DNA of 64,000 bases from Carideicomes alvinocaridis (GCA_005473895.2 SRJI02000001.1:248001-312000), one strand, 5' to 3'. Numbered from the stretch's first letter, positions 52,867 through 63,617 are shown. Numbers and translations: made by a program. Notes: generated by a model not told the origin, from the letters alone.

Positions 52867-53619
52867 TCACTCCGCCGCTTCGGTGGTGTTGCCGCCGCTG
52901 CTTTCGCCGCCGTCGCCCGAGGGGGCGTCGGATTTCTTCGCCCGCGGCTTGCGCTTGGGCTTGGGCTTGCTTTCCGGGGTCTCCACGAGGCCGCTGTCGT
53001 CGTCATCCGACGAGAAATCCAGAACGTCGGGCTCTGCCTGCGGCTCGCCGCCGCGCGAACGGCGGCCGGACTTGCCGGTCCCCTTCTCCTGCGGGGCCTT
53101 GCCCTGGTTGTTGCGGTCCTGGTCGGCACGGTCCTGACCGTTGCCGTCCTGCTGCGCCTTCTCCCGCTGACCCTTCTCGGGCTGGCCCTTCTCGGGCTGG
53201 CCCTTGTCGGACGGGCCCTTGCCGGAGCCGTCGCCGCGCGCCTCTGTGCCGCGCGCCTCGGTGCGATCGGCATTGTCGCCGCCGGAATTGCGGTCCTCGG
53301 CCCGGTCGCGGTCGCGCTCGGCCTGGCGTTCGCGGTTCTGACGCTCCTGCTCCTCGCGGCGCTGGTCCTGCTCGCGCTGCGCCTCGCTCAGCATGCGCAG
53401 GTAATGCTCCGCGTGCTGCTGGAAGTTCTCCGCCGCGACCCGGTCGTTGCCGAGCTGCGCATCGCGGGCGAGCTGGTTGTACTTGTCGATGATCTGCTGC
53501 GGCGTACCGCGCACCTTGCCTTCCGGGCCGCTGCTGTCGAACACACGGTTGACGACATTGCCGACGGAAGAACGGTTGCGGTTCGACTTGGACCGCGAAC
53601 GTGACTTCGATGATCTCAT
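52867..53619 (-). CDS. DUF4167 domain protein
   Basis: A 250-residue protein with a conserved N-terminal DUF4167 domain (VNRVFDSSGPEGKVRGTP then QIIDKYNQLARDAQ, FQQHAEHYLRML to about residue 80). A highly charged, disordered remainder follows: Gln/Glu/Arg-rich, with tandem GQPEK repeats near 140-155 and a basic KPKPKRKPRAKK patch. This is typical of the family, which in alphaproteobacteria lies beside prmC. Function is unknown; the charge pattern suggests RNA or ribosome contact. Confidence 0.88.
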   Translation of the reverse strand: MRSSKSRSRSKSNRNRSSVGNVVNRVFDSSGPEGKVRGTPQQIIDKYNQLARDAQLGNDRVAAENFQQHAEHYLRMLSEAQREQDQRREEQERQNRERQAERDRDRAEDRNSGGDNADRTEARGTEARGDGSGKGPSDKGQPEKGQPEKGQREKAQQDGNGQDRADQDRNNQGKAPQEKGTGKSGRRSRGGEPQAEPDVLDFSSDDDDSGLVETPESKPKPKRKPRAKKSDAPSGDGGESSGGNTTEAAE

Positions 53620-53870
53620 ATGCCTGCTATCCAGCCTTTACCTAGCAGCTTCGCCCCCGTGTCTGCGCCTCTTGCGCGAGAATCTAGCTGATCCGGGGTC
53701 GCGAATTTTGTGGCTTGAGCGTCAGGCGGGACCGCGAAAAACGCATCCACCGCGCCGACTGATTGATGACTAAACACGCCCGTTGCCATGTTACAAGGGG
53801 GAAGTGAGGAATTTGCACGGATTTTCCGCATTTTCCGGTGATTGCGGCCCGGATCCGGCCAAACCGGCGG

Positions 53871-54701
53871 TCACCGCCGCGTTCCCAGAACCACGCGGTC
53901 GCGGCCGTCCAGATCGGGCAGAATGCGGATTCCGGCAAAGCGCGCGGCGTCGAACATCCCGGCCACGGCCGCGCCCTGGCTCGGGCCGATCTCGACCAGC
54001 AGCCGGCCGCCCGGCACGAGGTGGCGCCCTGCCCCGGCCGTGATCGCCCGGTAGGCGCCCAGCCCGTCGCCGCCATCGGTCAGCGCCTCGTGCGGTTCGT
54101 GGTCGCGCACGTCCGGGGCGAGGCCAGCCATCTCCTCCAGCGCGATATAGGGCGGGTTGGAGACGATAAGGTCGAACTGCCCCTCCACCCCGTCGAACCA
54201 GTCGGCCCGCTGGAAATGCGCGCGGGCCTGGACGCCGTTCAGCACCGCGTTGGCCGCGGCCTCGAGGCAGGCCGCCTCGGACAGGTCGGTGCCGATGCCC
54301 CGGGCGCCCGCCATCTCGGCCAGCAGGGTGACGAGGATGCAGCCCGAGCCGGTGCCGAGGTCGAGAACCTGCTCGAACGGCAGCGCGAGCGCGGCCGCCA
54401 CCAGGATCTCGGTCTCCGGCCGGGGGTCGAGCACGTTTGCACTGACCTTGAAGCGGCGGCCATAGAATTCCCGCTCGCCCACCAGGTGCGAGACCGGCAC
54501 GTGCCGGGCCCTGTGGCCGACCATCTCCTCGAAGCGGAGGCGGACCGCCTCGTCCAGCTCGTCCGGCGCGATGAGCGTCACCCGCGCGGCATCGATGCGC
54601 GCGGCATGGGCCAGCAGCCGCCTCGCGTCGCGGGCCGGGTCGGGCGTGCCGGCGGCGCGCAGCGTGGCGATGGCACGGGACAGGGCTTCGGCCGCGGTCA
54701 C
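53871..54701 (-). CDS. prmC: Release factor glutamine methyltransferase
   Basis: A 276-residue PrmC/HemK enzyme that methylates the glutamine of the GGQ motif in release factors. PRPETEILV and [16 protein letters not shown] form the SAM site and [11 protein letters not shown] the catalytic NPPY. The GGQ target lies in the adjacent prfA product; prfA stop and prmC start overlap by ATGA. Confidence 0.95.
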   Translation of the reverse strand: MTAAEALSRAIATLRAAGTPDPARDARRLLAHAARIDAARVTLIAPDELDEAVRLRFEEMVGHRARHVPVSHLVGEREFYGRRFKVSANVLDPRPETEILVAAALALPFEQVLDLGTGSGCILVTLLAEMAGARGIGTDLSEAACLEAAANAVLNGVQARAHFQRADWFDGVEGQFDLIVSNPPYIALEEMAGLAPDVRDHEPHEALTDGGDGLGAYRAITAGAGRHLVPGGRLLVEIGPSQGAAVAGMFDAARFAGIRILPDLDGRDRVVLGTRR

Positions 54702-55753
54702 GCCTCCATCTCCGCGAGCTGCGCCGCCTGGTCCTCTTCGGTCAGCGCGTCGATGATGTCGTCGAGGTCGCCCTGCATCACCTCGCCCAGCTTGTAGAGC
54801 GTCAGGTTGATGCGATGGTCGGTCAGCCGGCCCTGCGGGAAATTGTAGGTGCGGATGCGTTCGCTGCGGTCGCCCGAGCCCACCTGCGCCTTGCGCGAGG
54901 CCGAGCGGTCGTCATGCGCCTTCTGCCGCTCCATGTCGAAGAGCCGCGCCTTCAGCACCTGCATCGCGATCTCGCGGTTGCGGTGCTGCGACTTCTCCGA
55001 GGAGGTCACGACGACCCCGGTGGGGATATGCGTGATGCGCACCGCCGAATCGGTGGTGTTGACGTGCTGGCCCCCGGCGCCAGAGCTGCGCATCGTGTCG
55101 ATCCGCAGATCGTTCGGGTCGATCTGGATGTCCACGTCCTCCGCCTCGGGCAGGACGGCGACGGTGGCGGCCGAGGTGTGGATGCGCCCCCCGCTCTCGG
55201 TTTCCGGCACCCGCTGGACGCGGTGCACGCCGGATTCGTATTTCAGCCGGGCAAACACCCCTTCGCCGGAGACATGGGCGACCAGTTCCTTGATGCCGCC
55301 CAGCTCCGTCTGCTGTTCCTCCACGATGTCGAAGGTCCAGCCCCGCGCCTCGGCATAGCGTTGGTACATGCGCAGCAGGTCGCCGGCGAACAGCGCCGCC
55401 TCCTCGCCGCCGGTGCCGGGCCGGATCTCCACCATGGCGGGACGCGCGTCGGCGGCGTCGCGCGGCAGCAGCGCCAGCCGCACCTGCTGTTCCAGCTCCG
55501 GCAGGCGCTCGCGCAGCTGCGGCAGCTCTTCCTCGGCCAGCTCGCGCATCTCCGGGTCGGCCATCATCGCCTCGGCCTCGGCGATGTCGGCATGCAGCCG
55601 GCGATACTCCTCGATCCGGGTGACCACCGGCTTCAGCTCGGCATATTCGCGGGCGAGCTTCACCATCTCGTCGCCTCTGGCGCCGCTGCTCATCTTGGCC
55701 TCCAGGAACTGGAAGCGCTGGATGATCTGTTCGAGTTTCTCGGTAGGAACCAT
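54698..55753 (-). CDS. prfA: Peptide chain release factor 1
   Basis: A 351-residue release factor for UAA and UAG. The catalytic GGQ lies in [19 protein letters not shown], and [20 protein letters not shown] precedes it. The PxT anticodon-mimic is near residue 182-190. ATG 55753 is preferred over 55771 on the family start ([14 protein letters not shown]). It is the first gene of the prfA-prmC operon. Confidence 0.96.
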   Translation of the reverse strand: MVPTEKLEQIIQRFQFLEAKMSSGARGDEMVKLAREYAELKPVVTRIEEYRRLHADIAEAEAMMADPEMRELAEEELPQLRERLPELEQQVRLALLPRDAADARPAMVEIRPGTGGEEAALFAGDLLRMYQRYAEARGWTFDIVEEQQTELGGIKELVAHVSGEGVFARLKYESGVHRVQRVPETESGGRIHTSAATVAVLPEAEDVDIQIDPNDLRIDTMRSSGAGGQHVNTTDSAVRITHIPTGVVVTSSEKSQHRNREIAMQVLKARLFDMERQKAHDDRSASRKAQVGSGDRSERIRTYNFPQGRLTDHRINLTLYKLGEVMQGDLDDIIDALTEEDQAAQLAEMEA

Positions 55754-55812
55754 GGCGTGTCCTTTCCCCAAAGCCGGGGGATGGTCAAGGTCTTGGTGAT
55801 CGGGGCCGCGCC

Positions 55813-56076
55813 ATGATATGCTGGCTCATGCTGCGCCTCATGGTCATTTTCGCTATCCTCGCCGCGCCGGTCCTCGCCGACGTGAAGGGCAGCGACGGGC
55901 GCGTTGTCGATTGCTATTGCACCGATCGCGACGGATCGCGGATGGAGTTGGGCGAATTCACCTGCCTGCGGGTCGACGGGCGGGTCTTCACCGCGCAGTG
56001 TCAGATGTCGCTGAACGTCCCCATGTGGCGCGAGATCCGCGCCGGCTGCACCGCCGAGACGCTGCCGCAGGGCTGA
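55813..56076 (+). CDS. Small cysteine-containing exported protein
   Basis: An 87-residue protein with a signal peptide ([18 protein letters not shown]) and a 65-residue mature part with five cysteines in [25 protein letters not shown] and AGCTAET, suggesting disulfides in the periplasm. The start is an ATG at 55813, with in-frame ATGs at 55828 and 55840. I do not recognise the family. It diverges from prfA and converges with the DUF1499 gene. Confidence 0.65.
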   Translation: MICWLMLRLMVIFAILAAPVLADVKGSDGRVVDCYCTDRDGSRMELGEFTCLRVDGRVFTAQCQMSLNVPMWREIRAGCTAETLPQG

Positions 56077-56079
56077 GGC

Positions 56080-56484
56080 CTAGCCGGCGTGAAGCTGGCG
56101 GATCCAGCTGTCCAGCCGCGCCCGGTTCACCCCCATGTCGCCCCGGCCAAAGCGCAGGCGGGCATGGAGCATCAGGTCGCCGTCCTTCCGCTCCGCCGTG
56201 GTGTAGTCGGGAAAGCCCCAGAGGTTGGTGCGGGTAATGTAGGTCAGGCGCCCCTCCTCCACCGAGCCGGCCAGGCGCTCCGTCCGGGGCGTGGCGCGCG
56301 CGATGCGGTCGAGATCGGCCAGCCTGTCGCCCTCGCCCGGAAGGACGCGCTCGGCCCCGCCGGGAAGATCGCGGTCCTCCGTCACGTTCAGCGGGACGTG
56401 CCAGCGTTCAGGATCGGAGGGGGCGAGGCGCACATAGGCCCCGAACCCCAGGACCAGCACCACGATCAGCCAGAAAATCCACAT
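56080..56484 (-). CDS. DUF1499 family protein
   Basis: A 134-residue protein with one N-terminal membrane segment (FWLIVVLVLGFGAYVRL) and a DUF1499-like region: PRTERLAGSVEEGRLTYI, then WGFPDYTTAE and a final GVNRARLDSWIRQL. ATG 56484 is chosen as it places the hydrophobic segment at the start. Function unknown; the domain should face the periplasm. Confidence 0.78.
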   Translation of the reverse strand: MWIFWLIVVLVLGFGAYVRLAPSDPERWHVPLNVTEDRDLPGGAERVLPGEGDRLADLDRIARATPRTERLAGSVEEGRLTYITRTNLWGFPDYTTAERKDGDLMLHARLRFGRGDMGVNRARLDSWIRQLHAG

Positions 56485-56556
56485 GATCGACCCCTTTCGC
56501 GCTATCACTTTTGCAACTTTCCCGGTGGGTTTTCGCCCCGTCCTGCTGCGAACACT

Positions 56557-57522
56557 TTACCTTTTGCGACGATTCCAGCCCCAGAGGCAGCAAAGCTCCA
56601 CCGCCACGTGCGCGCCGGCCACGGCGGTGACGTTGGCGCTGTCGAAGGGGGGAGAGACCTCCACCACGTCGCCGCCCACGAGGTTCACCCCGGCCATGCC
56701 CCGCAATATCGCCGCCGCCTGCGCCGAGCTCAGCCCGCCCCAGACCGGCGTGCCGGTGCCGGGGGCGAAGGCCGGGTCGAGGCAGTCGATGTCGAAGGTC
56801 AGGTAGACCGGGTGATCGCCGGTGACCTCGCGGATCTTCGCGGCCACCGCCTTCGGCCCCATCTCGTGCACCGAGGGCGCGTCGATGATGTGGAAGTCCA
56901 GCGGGTCGGGATTGTCTGTGCGGATCCCCACCTGGACCGAGCGTTTCGGATCGACGATGCCTTCCTTGGCCGCCTTGTACATGAAGGTGCCGTGATCGAC
57001 GCGGGCGAAATCGTCATCCGCCCAGGTGTCGCCATGGGCGTCGAACTGCACCACCGAAAGCGGCCCGTGCTTCTTGGCATGCGCCCGGAGCGCGCCCAGG
57101 GTGATCGAATGGTCCCCGCCCAGCGTCACCGCGGCGGCGCCCGCCTCGAGGATACCGCCGATATGCGCCTCGATCCGCTGCCAGATCTCGCCGGGCATGG
57201 CATAGTCGAAGGGCATGTCGCCGTAATCCGCGATGGCAAACTCGCTCATCACGTCGAAACCCCAGCCATAGGGCGCGTCGGGCGATTGCAGCGCGCTCGC
57301 CTCGCGGATGGCTCGGGGGCCAAGCCGCGTGCCGGGGCGGTTGGTCACCGCCTGGTCGAAGGGCACGCCGGTGATGGCGATATCCACGCCGGAGAGGTCG
57401 CGCGTGTAGCGCCGGCGGAGGAAGGAATTGGCCCCGGCAAAGGTGTTCTCGTAACTCGGGCCGGTTAAACTTTGCCGCGTAAAGGCTTCATCCGACTTGG
57501 TTTTCGCGTCTTCCAGTGCCAT
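56557..57522 (-). CDS. speB: Agmatinase
   Basis: A 321-residue ureohydrolase that converts agmatine to putrescine and urea, with two manganese ions. Metal-binding motifs are GGDHSIT, DAHGDT and FDIDCLDPAFAPGTGTP. It begins inside the stop of the upstream M20 gene (TAATG overlap), so the two are co-translated. Guanidinobutyrase or another ureohydrolase specificity cannot be excluded. Confidence 0.9.
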   Translation of the reverse strand: MALEDAKTKSDEAFTRQSLTGPSYENTFAGANSFLRRRYTRDLSGVDIAITGVPFDQAVTNRPGTRLGPRAIREASALQSPDAPYGWGFDVMSEFAIADYGDMPFDYAMPGEIWQRIEAHIGGILEAGAAAVTLGGDHSITLGALRAHAKKHGPLSVVQFDAHGDTWADDDFARVDHGTFMYKAAKEGIVDPKRSVQVGIRTDNPDPLDFHIIDAPSVHEMGPKAVAAKIREVTGDHPVYLTFDIDCLDPAFAPGTGTPVWGGLSSAQAAAILRGMAGVNLVGGDVVEVSPPFDSANVTAVAGAHVAVELCCLWGWNRRKR

Positions 57523-58688
57523 TAGGTTCCTGCCGGTTGTGCGGTTTCGACGAGGCGGGCGAAAAAGGAGGCGCCCACCGGGGCGATGCGGTCGTTGAAG
57601 TCGTAGGCCGGGTGGTGGACGCCGGCCGTCTCGCCCTGCCCGAGGAACAGGTAGGCGCCGGGCCGGGCTTCCAGCATGTAGGCGAAATCCTCGGCCGCCA
57701 TGATCGGCCGGGCCTCCGCGTCCACCCGCGCCTCGCCCACCACGTCGCGGGCGACCTTCGCGGCAAAGCCCGCCTGATCGGCATGGTTCACCGTGGGCGG
57801 ATAGCCGCGGTCATAGGTGAGCGTCGCCGACATCTCGAAGGCCGCGGCCTGGGCCTCCACGATCGCCTGCATCCGCCGCTCCACGAGGTCGCGCATGGCG
57901 GGGTTGAAGGCGCGCACGGTGCCCACGATCTGCGCGGTGTCCGGGATCACGTTGTCGGCCGAGCCCGAATGGATCTGCGTCACGCTCAGCACCACCCGTT
58001 CCAGCGCCTCGACATTGCGGCTGACGATGGTCTGCAGCGCCTGCACCATGGTCACCGCGGCCATGATCGGGTCCTTCGTCTGCGCGGGCATGGCGCCGTG
58101 GCCCCCGACGCCCTGGATGTCGACATAGAAGGTGTCGACCGAGGCCAGCAGCGGGCCGGGGGTCAGCGCGAATTCTCCTTCGGCGATGCCGGGCATGTTG
58201 TGGATGCCATAGACCTCGCGGATGCCGAACCGGTCCATGATACCTTCCTCGACCATCACGCGGCCGCCGCCTTCGCCCTCTTCCGCGGGCTGGAAGATCA
58301 GCGCCACGCGGCCCGCGAAATTACGCGTCTCGGCCAGATACTTGGCGGCGCCCAGCAGCATGGTGGTGTGGCCGTCATGGCCGCAGGCATGCATCTTGCC
58401 CGGCACGGTCGAGGCCCAGTCGACGCCCGAGGTCTCGTCCATCGGCAGCGCGTCCATATCCGCGCGCAGCCCGATGACCGGCCCCTCGCCACGCCCCTCG
58501 ATGATGGCGACCACGCCCGTCTGCGCGATGCCCTCATGGATCTCCTCGATCCCGAATTCCCGAAGCTTATCAACGACGAAACCGGCGGTCTTCACGCAAT
58601 CGAAGCCCAGCTCGGGATGCTGGTGAAGATGCCTGCGCCAGCCGGTCATCTCTTCCTCGTAACCGGCGATACGGTTGATGACGGGCAT
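57522..58688 (-). CDS. M20 family amidohydrolase, first paralogue
   Basis: A 388-residue metal-dependent hydrolase of the hippurate hydrolase/amidohydrolase group. ADMDALPMDE and GKMHACGHDGHT carry metal ligands, FQPAEEGEGGG the catalytic glutamates, and MAAEDFAYML a further ligand site. Likely substrates are N-acyl amino acids. ATG 58688 gives the family start (RIAGYEEEMTGWRRHLHQHPE); the upstream frame is antisense to mazG. It is co-transcribed with speB, which may indicate a role in amine or arginine breakdown. A close paralogue lies at 60773-61957. Confidence 0.9.
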   Translation of the reverse strand: MPVINRIAGYEEEMTGWRRHLHQHPELGFDCVKTAGFVVDKLREFGIEEIHEGIAQTGVVAIIEGRGEGPVIGLRADMDALPMDETSGVDWASTVPGKMHACGHDGHTTMLLGAAKYLAETRNFAGRVALIFQPAEEGEGGGRVMVEEGIMDRFGIREVYGIHNMPGIAEGEFALTPGPLLASVDTFYVDIQGVGGHGAMPAQTKDPIMAAVTMVQALQTIVSRNVEALERVVLSVTQIHSGSADNVIPDTAQIVGTVRAFNPAMRDLVERRMQAIVEAQAAAFEMSATLTYDRGYPPTVNHADQAGFAAKVARDVVGEARVDAEARPIMAAEDFAYMLEARPGAYLFLGQGETAGVHHPAYDFNDRIAPVGASFFARLVETAQPAGT

Positions 58689-58761
58689 CGTCTGGACTCC
58701 TTGCAAGCTTCGCGTCAGGCTGCATCTGACCCGAAACCCAAGCCCGGTGCAATGACCTGAC

Positions 58762-59598
<837 letters not shown>

Positions 59599-59668
59599 GC
59601 ATTTGGGTGTTGACCCGACAAAAACACTCGGACAAAAGGCCGGTCGATCATCAGAGGAGGATGCCCGA

Positions 59669-60682
59669 ATGTTCATGCGTGCCGCGACGGCCCTGGCCAC
59701 CACGCTCATCGCCACCACCGCCACGACCGCCATGGCGCAGGAGGTGAATGTCTATTCCTATCGCCAGCCCTATCTCATCAAGCCGCTGACCGACGCCTTC
59801 ACCGAGAAGACCGGCATCGACGTCAACGTCGCCTTTCTCGACAAGGGGATGGTGGAACGGCTGAAGGCCGAGGGCGACCGCTCTCCGGCGGATGTCGTGC
59901 TGACGGTCGACATCTCGCGGCTGGACGCGGTGGTCGAGGCCGGGCTGACCCAGCCGGTCGAGAGCGAGGTGGTGGAGCAGAACGTTCCGGCTAAGTACCG
60001 CGATCCCGAGGGTCGCTGGATCGGCCTCACCACGCGCGCCCGGATCGTCTATGCCTCCAAGGACCGCGTGGATCCGTCCGAGATCACGACCTACGAGGAC
60101 CTCGCCGACCCGAAATGGGAAGGGCGGCTCTGCACCCGGTCGGGCACCCATGCCTATAACGTCGCGCTGACCTCCGCGGTGATCGAGCATCACGGCGAAG
60201 AGGGCGCGAAGACCTGGCTGCAGGGGATCAAGGACAACCTCGCCCGCAAGCCGCAGGGCAATGACCGCGCGCAGGTCAAGGCGATCTGGGCCGGGGAATG
60301 CGACATCGCCATCGGCAACACCTATTACATGGGCAAGATGCTGGAGGACGAGGAACAGCGTGAATGGGCGGAAAGCGTCAACGTGCTGTTCCCGCATTTC
60401 GAAAACGGCGGGACGCATGTCAACATCTCGGGGGTGGCGATGACCAAGGCGGCGCCGCATCCCGAGGACGCGCTGAAATTCATCGAGTTCCTGACCTCGC
60501 CGGAGGCGCAGGAGATCTATGCCCATGCCAATTACGAATATCCCGTCGCGCCCGGCACCGAGGCCGACGAGCTGGTGCAGGGCTGGGGCGACTTCACTGC
60601 CGATGACGTGAACCTGATGACCCTGGCGGGGCATCGCCCCGCAGCCCTGCGGATCACCGAGGAAGTGGATTTCGACGGCTGA
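59669..60682 (+). CDS. Iron(III) ABC transporter substrate-binding protein
   Basis: A 337-residue periplasmic FbpA/FutA-like protein. The signal peptide ends at about residue 23 (TTATTAMAQ), then VNVYSYRQPYL, GLTTRARIVYAS and GNTYYMGKM with the paired tyrosines that bind ferric iron. The ATG at 59669 follows GGAGG by nine bases. No permease or ATPase gene is next to it, so it is solitary in this window. Iron control by Fur-, Irr- or RirA-type regulators is expected but no site was recognised. Confidence 0.9.
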   Translation: MFMRAATALATTLIATTATTAMAQEVNVYSYRQPYLIKPLTDAFTEKTGIDVNVAFLDKGMVERLKAEGDRSPADVVLTVDISRLDAVVEAGLTQPVESEVVEQNVPAKYRDPEGRWIGLTTRARIVYASKDRVDPSEITTYEDLADPKWEGRLCTRSGTHAYNVALTSAVIEHHGEEGAKTWLQGIKDNLARKPQGNDRAQVKAIWAGECDIAIGNTYYMGKMLEDEEQREWAESVNVLFPHFENGGTHVNISGVAMTKAAPHPEDALKFIEFLTSPEAQEIYAHANYEYPVAPGTEADELVQGWGDFTADDVNLMTLAGHRPAALRITEEVDFDG

Positions 60683-60690
60683 GCCGTATC

Positions 60691-60773
60691 GCCGGGGCGA
60701 AGCCCCGGCCACCGCCGCGCGGGCCGCAGGCCCGCGTGGCCCCCTCGTGGCGCCGGGCTTCGCCCGGCGTTTT
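60691..60773. terminator. Three tandem hairpins between convergent genes
   Basis: Three perfect hairpins with 3-base loops stand in 83 bases: GCCGGGGC/GCCCCGGC (60691-60709), CGCGGGCC/GGCCCGCG (60718-60736) and CGCCGGGC/GCCCGGCG (60751-60769), the last followed by TTTT. They separate the iron-binding protein gene (+) from the second M20 gene (-). The final one is a good terminator for the + strand. Confidence 0.7.
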
Positions 60774-61957
60774 CATTCCGCGGCGAGTCCCGCGCGAGCG
60801 GGCTGCGCCCGCTCGACCAGGCGCACGAAATAGCTCGCGCCGATCGGCGCGATCTCGTCGTTGAAGTCGAAGCCCGGATTGTGCAGGTCGGCGCCGGGAC
60901 CGGCGCCGAGGAAGATGTAATTGCCCGGCCGCGCCTCCAGCATGAAGGAAAAGTCCTCCGACCCCATGAGCGGCGGCGCGTCGTCGTTGACCTGCGCCTC
61001 GCCCACGACCTCCCGCGCCACCTCCGCCGCGAAGACCGTCTTTTCCGGATCGTTGCTGGTGGCCGGCGCGCCCTCGGCCCACTCGATCTCGGCCCGGCAG
61101 CCATAGGCCGCGGCGGTCGCCTCCACGATCTCGTCGATCCGGCGGAGGATCATGTCGCGCCCCTCGCGCTGCAGCGTGCGCACCGTGCCGCCGAGGCTGG
61201 CCGCGTCCGGCACCACGTTGAAGGCCGTGCCGCCATGGATCTGCGTGACCGAGATCACCGCGTTCTGCATCGCGTGCAGGTTGCGGGAGGAAATGGTCTG
61301 GATCCCCTGGTAGATCGCCACCGCGCAGGGCAGCGGATCGAGCGTGTCATGCGGCATCGCCGCATGCCCGCCCCGCCCCGTCACCTTGATCTCGAAGCCG
61401 TCGAAGGCCGCCAGCAGCGGCCCGGGCCGGGTCATCACGTGGCCCAGCGGCAGGTTCGGCCCGTTATGGATGCCGTAGACCTGGGTGATGCCGAAGCGGT
61501 CCATGATCCCCTCCTGCACCATGACCTCGCCGCCGCGCCCGCCCTCTTCCGCCGGCTGGAAGATCAGCGCCACGCGACCCGCGAAATTGCGCGTTTCGGC
61601 CAGGTATTTCGCCGCCCCCAGCAGCATCGTCGTGTGGCCGTCATGGCCGCAGGCATGCATCTTGCCCGGCACGGTCGAGGCATGGGCCGCGCCCGTCGCC
61701 TCCTCGATCGGCAGGGCGTCCATGTCCGCCCGCAGGCCGATCGTGGGCCCCGCCCCGCCGCGACCTTCGATGATCGCGACCAGGCCGGTCGTGGCGATCC
61801 CCTCGTGCAGCTCGTCCACGCCGAATTCGCGCAGGCGCTCGGCCACGAAGCGCGATGTGTCGTGGCAATCGAACAGCAGCTCGGGATGGGCATGGAGATG
61901 TCGGCGCCAGCCCTGCATCTCGTCGTGGAACTCGGCAATCCGGTTGATGATCGGCAT
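60773..61957 (-). CDS. M20 family amidohydrolase, second paralogue
   Basis: A 394-residue paralogue of the enzyme at 57522-58688 with the same metal motifs (ADMDALPIEE, GKMHACGHDGHT, FQPAEEGGRGG, MGSEDFSFML). It begins RIAEFHDEMQGWRRHLHAHPE. The central 46 codons are nearly identical to the first copy at both DNA and protein level. The two copies flank mazG and the iron-binding protein gene on the opposite strand. Substrate unknown, probably an N-acyl or hippurate-like amide. Confidence 0.9.
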   Translation of the reverse strand: MPIINRIAEFHDEMQGWRRHLHAHPELLFDCHDTSRFVAERLREFGVDELHEGIATTGLVAIIEGRGGAGPTIGLRADMDALPIEEATGAAHASTVPGKMHACGHDGHTTMLLGAAKYLAETRNFAGRVALIFQPAEEGGRGGEVMVQEGIMDRFGITQVYGIHNGPNLPLGHVMTRPGPLLAAFDGFEIKVTGRGGHAAMPHDTLDPLPCAVAIYQGIQTISSRNLHAMQNAVISVTQIHGGTAFNVVPDAASLGGTVRTLQREGRDMILRRIDEIVEATAAAYGCRAEIEWAEGAPATSNDPEKTVFAAEVAREVVGEAQVNDDAPPLMGSEDFSFMLEARPGNYIFLGAGPGADLHNPGFDFNDEIAPIGASYFVRLVERAQPARAGLAAE

Positions 61958-62129
61958 GGTGGCCCCCTGTCGGTTTCGGCAAAGTCTCGCCCCTGCGCGC
62001 GCTCCAGTAAAGCCCCGGCGGTGGGAAAGCGGGCTGCGGCTTGATCGCGCCCGCCCTGCATGTCAGGAGAAGGCACCCGCTTGCCCGCACCCCCCTCCCG
62101 GGCCGGTTCCCATCCGATGGAGAATGCCC

Positions 62130-63071
62130 ATGAGCCCGCGCAGGATCATCATCGACACCGATCCCGGCCAGGACGACGCCGTGGCCATCCTGCTGGCCCT
62201 GGCCAGCCCGGACGAGATCGAGCTGCTGGGCATCACCGCCGTGGCCGGCAACGTGCCGCTGGAGCTGACCGCGAAGAACGCGCGCATCGTCTGCGAGCTG
62301 GCCGGCCGGCCCGACGTGAAGGTCTTTGCCGGCTGCGAGGCGCCCCTCGCCCGGCCGCTGGTCACCGCGGAACACGTCCATGGCAAGACCGGGCTCGACG
62401 GGCCGGTCCTGCCCGACCCGACCATGCCGCTGCAGGAGCGGCACGGGGTGGATTTCATCATCGACACGCTGCGCGCCGAGCCGCCGGGGAGCGTCACGCT
62501 CTGCCCGCTGGGGCCGCTCACCAACATCGCCGCCGCCTTCCGACGGGCGCCCGACGTCATCGAGCGGGTGGCGCAGATCGTGCTCATGGGCGGGGCCTAT
62601 TTCGAGGTGGGCAACATCACCCCGGCGGCGGAGTTCAACATCTATGTCGACCCGGAGGCGGCGGCGGAGGTCTTTGCCTCTGGCGCCGATATCGTGGTCA
62701 TGCCGCTCGACGTCACCCACAAGGCGCTGGTGACTCGGGCGCGCAACGACGCCTTCCGCGCCCTGGGCACGCGGGTCGGCGAGGCGGTGGCGCAGATGAC
62801 CGATTTCTTCGAGCGCTTCGACCGCGAGAAATACGGCTCCGACGGCGCGCCGCTGCATGATCCCTGCGTGACCGCCTACCTCGTGCGGCCGGATCTTTTC
62901 ACCGGCCGCCGGATCAATGTCGAGATCGAGACCGGCTCGGATCTGACCCGCGGGATGACGGTCGCCGATTGGTGGCGCGTCACCGACCGGCCGGAGAATG
63001 CACTCTTCATCGGCGACGTGGATGCCGACGGCTTCTTCGCCCTGCTGACAGACCGGCTGGGGCGGCTGTGA
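62130..63071 (+). CDS. Inosine-uridine preferring nucleoside hydrolase
   Basis: A 313-residue nucleoside N-ribohydrolase. The calcium-binding signature IIIDTDPGQDDAVAI is at the N-terminus, with PLGPLTNIA and MGGAYFEVGNITPAAEFN in the core and HDPCVTAYL near the C-terminal end. It releases bases from ribonucleosides for salvage. ATG 62130 is set by the family start. The next gene overlaps its stop by GTGA. Confidence 0.93.
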   Translation: MSPRRIIIDTDPGQDDAVAILLALASPDEIELLGITAVAGNVPLELTAKNARIVCELAGRPDVKVFAGCEAPLARPLVTAEHVHGKTGLDGPVLPDPTMPLQERHGVDFIIDTLRAEPPGSVTLCPLGPLTNIAAAFRRAPDVIERVAQIVLMGGAYFEVGNITPAAEFNIYVDPEAAAEVFASGADIVVMPLDVTHKALVTRARNDAFRALGTRVGEAVAQMTDFFERFDREKYGSDGAPLHDPCVTAYLVRPDLFTGRRINVEIETGSDLTRGMTVADWWRVTDRPENALFIGDVDADGFFALLTDRLGRL

Positions 63072-63514
63072 CCGCGCTGCACATCGCCGCCCCCGAGGAT
63101 GCGGGGCGCCTGTTGCCCATGGTGGCGGCCCATGACGCCTTTCGCGGGATCGACCGCGGCGACGACGCCCGGGCCGAGGCGCTGGCGCCGCTGCTGGAGG
63201 GCTCGCCCCACGGCGTGGCCTACCTGATCGGCCCGCGCCGCAGCCCGGTGGGTTTCCTCGTGGCGAGCTTCGGCTATTCGCTGGACCTGGGCGGGATCGA
63301 CGCCTCCATCGACGCCTTCTGGATCCGCGAGGCGGTGCGCGGCCGCGGCATGGGCACCGAGCTTCTGGCCGGCCTAGCCCCGGCGCTGGCCCGCCACGGG
63401 GTGAAGGCGCTGCATTTCGAGCTGGACGAGGGCAACGAGCGCGCCCGGCGGCTCTACGAGCGCAACCATTTCCGGCCGCGGGACGGCCATTGCCTGATGA
63501 CGCGGCTGCTGTGA
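63068..63514 (+). CDS. GNAT family N-acetyltransferase
   Basis: A 148-residue acetyltransferase with the acetyl-CoA site in VRGRGMGTELLAGL and the C-terminal ERARRLYERNHFRPRD motif. It starts with a GTG that overlaps the nucleoside hydrolase stop. The substrate is unknown. Coupling to the nucleoside hydrolase could be incidental. Confidence 0.88.
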   Translation: MTALHIAAPEDAGRLLPMVAAHDAFRGIDRGDDARAEALAPLLEGSPHGVAYLIGPRRSPVGFLVASFGYSLDLGGIDASIDAFWIREAVRGRGMGTELLAGLAPALARHGVKALHFELDEGNERARRLYERNHFRPRDGHCLMTRLL

Positions 63515-63580
63515 GCGACTGACAAAAAAGGAGCGCCTGCGGCGCGCTGCCTGTCTCGTCCTCGGCTGCGCCTCGTCCTC

Positions 63581-63617
63581 GGGGGCCTCCGGCGGGGATA
63601 TTTATGGTCAGAAGAAG
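63581..63617 (+). repeat. Rhodobacterales-type intergenic repeat, copy 2
   Basis: Second copy of the 37-base element at 51684-51720, identical at 28 of 37 positions. GCCTCCGGCGGG and GAAG ends are conserved. It lies between the GNAT stop and selO and may act as a weak terminator. Confidence 0.55.
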
